In this document: in pieces, positions 31,275 to 33,955 of the stretch
How the letters are laid out: the number at the start of each line of letters is the position of its first letter
Position numbering within the stretch: position 1 is the stretch's first letter
Translations under genes and position numbers: made by a program
Assembly: GCF_001899645.1 (NCBI RefSeq)
Contig: NZ_MKVV01000102.1
Span: forward strand, 1 to 33,955
Reading direction: 5' to 3'
DNA from: Pseudonocardia sp. 73-21
GTDB lineage: Bacteria > Actinomycetota > Actinomycetes > Mycobacteriales > Pseudonocardiaceae
DNA: 33,955 nt
The notes under the pieces: generated by a model
Database searches by the model: none
What the model was told of the DNA's origin: nothing
What the model saw: only the letters and a program-made list of their open reading frames with translations

Positions 31275-33955
31275 CCGGCGACTCCGCTGCCGGGAAGACT
31301 CGTGCCGCCGCCGAGGCGGTCCGGGCCGAACTCGGCGCCTTCCGTCTGTTGTACCCGCACAGCGCGGCCGACCTCGTGAAGCTTCTCGACGCGAGGCTGG
31401 ATCTGCGCTACTGCGTGGTGTGGTTGGACGAGTTGCAGGATGTGCTCCGCCAACCGGACGGTCCGGGCGCGATGCGACGCCTGCTCGCGTTGACGCCTGG
31501 ACCGACGGTGCTGATCGCCACCATGCGCACCGACGCCGAGCGTGAAGTGCGCTCCACGCCCGCCTGGCGCACGATCGCCGATCGAGCGCAGCGCATCACG
31601 TTGTCGCGGCGTCCGGAGGGCAACGAGCTGAGGGAGGCCCGCGGGCTGGACGATCCGCTGATTCGTGATGCCCTGGACCACATCGGTGACCGCTACGGCA
31701 TCGCCGAATGGCTCGCGGCCGGGCCCCAGCTGCTGGATCACCTCGACCGGGCCCGAACCAGTGACGATCCACGACAGCGACTGGCCGCACGGATCGTCGC
31801 GGCCGCCGTCGATCTCTACCGCGCCGGCCACACCTCTCCAATTCCGGAGCCGCTGCTGGCCGCCGTCCTCCACCTGTACCGCGAGCACCCGGAAGTGCCC
31901 GCGACCCGGGAAGCGGTCGCCGACGCCCTGCAGTGGGCTCGAACACCGGTAGCCGGCGCCAGCGCCCTGCTCACATATGTTCCGGGTTGGGGTGACCGGG
32001 TCTTCGACTACGTCATCGGTCACGGCAGCGGGCGGGACGCCCCGGCGGTACCCGACCCGCTCTGGCCGATCCTGCTCCGGCACGTCACACCACTGACCAT
32101 GCGCAGCATCGCCGCCGCGGCCCGCAGAGCCGGTCAGCGCGGGGTTCTCGACGAGCTCACTTGCAGGGCAACCGGGACCGAGCAGGTCGAGTTCCTGACC
32201 CTCTTCGAGGACGTCGCCGGGCTGGACCAGCTTGCTCGGGCCGATCAGCGGGCCGCCTGGAGGCTTGCCGAGCTGCTCGGCAGGATGAAGGATGCGGACG
32301 GTCTGCGTCGAAGGGCAGCCGACGGGAACACAGAGGCGGCCGGGGTCCTCGCTCGCCTGCTGGCCTTCAAGGGCGACGTCGACGAGCTCGCCGCCCGGTC
32401 CGAGAGCGGCGACAAGCACGCCGAACGCTGGCTCGCCTGGGCCATGGACGTTCGCGGCGACCGCCACGGCCTGGCCCGACTCGCCGACGCCGGTGTCACG
32501 GCCGCGGCGCGGCACCTCGCGCTGCGCCTGTCCCGGCTCGGGGATCTCGACGCGCTCACCGAACGCGCGAACGCCGGCGACGGCAGTGCCGCTCGCCAGC
32601 TGGCCCGAGCCGCTGCCGAACGCGGCGATGACGGCCCCCTGACGATCCTGGCCGACGGCGGTGACGTCGACGCGACGCGGCAGCTCGCCTACGTGCTCGC
32701 GTGGCGGGGCGATGTCGATGCGCTCCGGCGGCGGGCGGAGACCGGCGACTTCGCCGCACGGTGGGAGCTCGCCGCCGCTCTCGTCCGGGCGGGCGATCTC
32801 GTCGGTCTGGGAAAGCGGGCCGATCGGGGCGACCGCCTTGCCGCCCGACGGCTGGCAATGGTGCTGGCCGAGCAGGGGGATGCGGAGACGCTGACCCTGC
32901 GCGCCGAGCGCGACGAGATCGCGGCCGCGCAGCTCGTCCGGCTCTTGGCCCGGCGCGGTGATGTCGCCGAGCTGACCCGCCGAGCTGACGGCGGTGACCG
33001 GCGTGCTGTCGCAGAGCTGGGCAAGCTGCTGGCCGATCGCGGATCGCTCGACCTGCTCTTGGCGCGTCCGGACGCGCCGTCCTCCATTGTCGACCTGCTC
33101 GCGGCGCGAGGTGACGAGGAGGCGATCACTCGGCTCGTCAACGCCGGCAACCCTGCGGCCGCCGGGCGGCTCGCCGCCCTCTGGGTCGTCCGTGGCGATC
33201 TCGAGGGTGTCGAGAGACGGGCGGACACCGGCGACGAGCCGGCAGCGGCGGCGTTGGCCACCGCCCTGGTTCGCAGCAACGCTGTCGAGCGGCTCACCCG
33301 CCGAGCCGACCGGAACGACCGTTCCGCCCAGATCGCGTTGGCCAGGCTGCTCGCCGGACGGGGGCAGGTCGGTGAACTGACCGAACGTGCCGAGTGCGGC
33401 GACGATCGCGCACGGGACGAGCTGGCACACCTGCTGGCCCGCAGGGGCGACCGCGCCGGCCTGACCGCACGGGCCGATCGCGGCGAGTACATCGCGCAGG
33501 CCGAGCTGGCGCAAGTGCTGGCCGACGACCTGGACGAGCTCACCGCCCGCGCCGACGACGGCGATCCTGCCGCGGCCGTTCAGCTGGCCGAGGTACTCGC
33601 CGCTCGGGGCGACATCGCTCCTCTCATGCGTCGCGCCGACGACGGGGACACGCACGCCGCGTGGCAACTGGCCGACGTCCTGGTCCGGTGCCGCGATCTC
33701 GACCAACTTACCGAGCGGGCCGACACCGCCGATGACGCGGCGGGCCGCCGGCTGGCCCGGATACTGGCCGAGCGGCCGAACCTGAGCGCTCTCGCCGCCC
33801 GCGCCGACAGCGGAGACGAGCACGCCGCGCGCGAGCTTGCGGACGTGCTGGAACGTCGCGGCGACTTCGACGTCCTCGCTGATCGGGCCGCACACGGTGA
33901 CGCTGTTGCCGCACGTCGGATTCGTGATCGCGAGAGCGGCGGGTCCGCCATCCTC
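31256..33955 (+). CDS. P-loop NTPase with long array of 28-residue helical repeats (C-terminus outside window)
   Basis: Reading frame open to the window edge. A STAND/AAA-like ATPase comes first, with Walker A GDSAAGKT (31277-31300) right at the front, Walker B CVVWLDEL about 40 residues later, and a sensor-like TVLIATMRTDAERE. A helical region (about 31600-32370) is followed by ~19 degenerate repeats of the form GDxxxLxxRADxGDxxAxxxLAxxLAxR. The coding sequence before GTG 31256 in this frame (SALAGFVGRDESGQAV) looks like genuine protein yet has no start codon, so the gene is probably the continuation of the 30723 frame after a one-base loss. Such HTH-NTPase-repeat proteins are usually regulators or nucleotide-triggered conflict/signalling proteins; the exact role is unknown. 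Confidence 0.75.
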   Translation, partial: MGFVLVTGDSAAGKTRAAAEAVRAELGAFRLLYPHSAADLVKLLDARLDLRYCVVWLDELQDVLRQPDGPGAMRRLLALTPGPTVLIATMRTDAEREVRSTPAWRTIADRAQRITLSRRPEGNELREARGLDDPLIRDALDHIGDRYGIAEWLAAGPQLLDHLDRARTSDDPRQRLAARIVAAAVDLYRAGHTSPIPEPLLAAVLHLYREHPEVPATREAVADALQWARTPVAGASALLTYVPGWGDRVFDYVIGHGSGRDAPAVPDPLWPILLRHVTPLTMRSIAAAARRAGQRGVLDELTCRATGTEQVEFLTLFEDVAGLDQLARADQRAAWRLAELLGRMKDADGLRRRAADGNTEAAGVLARLLAFKGDVDELAARSESGDKHAERWLAWAMDVRGDRHGLARLADAGVTAAARHLALRLSRLGDLDALTERANAGDGSAARQLARAAAERGDDGPLTILADGGDVDATRQLAYVLAWRGDVDALRRRAETGDFAARWELAAALVRAGDLVGLGKRADRGDRLAARRLAMVLAEQGDAETLTLRAERDEIAAAQLVRLLARRGDVAELTRRADGGDRRAVAELGKLLADRGSLDLLLARPDAPSSIVDLLAARGDEEAITRLVNAGNPAAAGRLAALWVVRGDLEGVERRADTGDEPAAAALATALVRSNAVERLTRRADRNDRSAQIALARLLAGRGQVGELTERAECGDDRARDELAHLLARRGDRAGLTARADRGEYIAQAELAQVLADDLDELTARADDGDPAAAVQLAEVLAARGDIAPLMRRADDGDTHAAWQLADVLVRCRDLDQLTERADTADDAAGRRLARILAERPNLSALAARADSGDEHAARELADVLERRGDFDVLADRAAHGDAVAARRIRDRESGGSAIL
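32372..33880 (+). repeat. Array of ~19 coding repeats of 84 bp
   Basis: Protein-level repeat of 28 residues, nearly all starting GD at the same phase, for example GDVDALRRRAETGD, GDVAELTRRADGGD and GDIAPLMRRADDGD, each closing with a helix LAxxLAxRG. Copies differ enough that DNA identity is moderate. The pattern predicts an alpha-solenoid similar to Sel1/TPR arrays. Confidence 0.85.

Noticed and set aside
32372..33880. CRISPR-like periodicity
   Set aside because: The 84-bp period is a protein repeat in one open frame with diverged units, not identical direct repeats separated by unique spacers.
31175..33895. 906-codon minus-strand open frame opposite the NTPase
   Set aside because: Its apparent repeats simply mirror the 84-bp coding repeats of the plus strand; no start context and no motif.

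Overview
The window is high-GC DNA (roughly 70% GC by eye) with GTG/TTG starts, SARP and UTRA-type GntR regulators, and transposase remnants of the kinds common in actinomycetes. A filamentous actinobacterium such as a member of the Pseudonocardiaceae or Streptomycetaceae is the best guess; nothing here fixes the genus.

Left part (1-4.4 kb). A modular type I polyketide synthase runs off the left edge on the minus strand. Its N-terminus is an acyl-CoA-ligase-like domain, then an acyl carrier protein, then the start of a ketosynthase, i.e. a loading module that activates a free carboxylic acid. Divergent from it is a chorismatase (FkbO/Hyg5 family), whose product is the natural candidate for the starter acid. 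The loading module has no room for the enoylreductase found in rapamycin/FK506-type loaders, which favours an aromatic starter such as 3-hydroxybenzoate. A PPOX-class flavin/F420 enzyme follows. The chorismatase region is clearly less GC-rich than its surroundings.

Middle-left part (4.4-16.2 kb). This is an accessory region with many broken genes: a GntR regulator with a deteriorated ligand domain, a TetR relic, a hemerythrin-like protein, a large SARP-ATPase-TPR regulator split by two apparent frameshifts, a GNAT enzyme lacking a proper start, and a truncated CaiB-type CoA transferase. Two copies of a ~300-bp non-coding repeat (5.5 and 10.8 kb), each holding paired GntR-like palindromes, lie upstream of the GntR and SARP genes. 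A tightly overlapping thioesterase / Fe-2OG hydroxylase (SyrP-like) / MFS exporter operon looks like the remnant or edge of an NRPS/PKS cluster.

Centre (16.4-28.0 kb). The most striking content is a three-gene operon resembling an ABC/Tc toxin in compact form. It encodes a 1158-residue TcA-like protein (TPR-like front, coiled coils, TcB-binding-like end), a 1980-residue fused TcB-TcC protein (SpvB domain, FG-GAP repeats, YD/Rhs repeats, Rhs core, variable tip), and a 703-residue parallel beta-helix protein. The variable tip has glycine-rich membrane-like segments and an HExxH metalloprotease-type motif.

Right part (28-34 kb). Just past the toxin operon lies a graveyard of transposase remnants (integrase-core type, IS1380, IS701-like), a tRNA/tmRNA-3'-end-like fragment, and a small DUF4177-like gene with a perfect hairpin terminator. 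The window then ends inside a large P-loop NTPase gene with an HTH-like front and about 19 copies of a 28-residue repeat. Its front and ATPase parts are in different frames.
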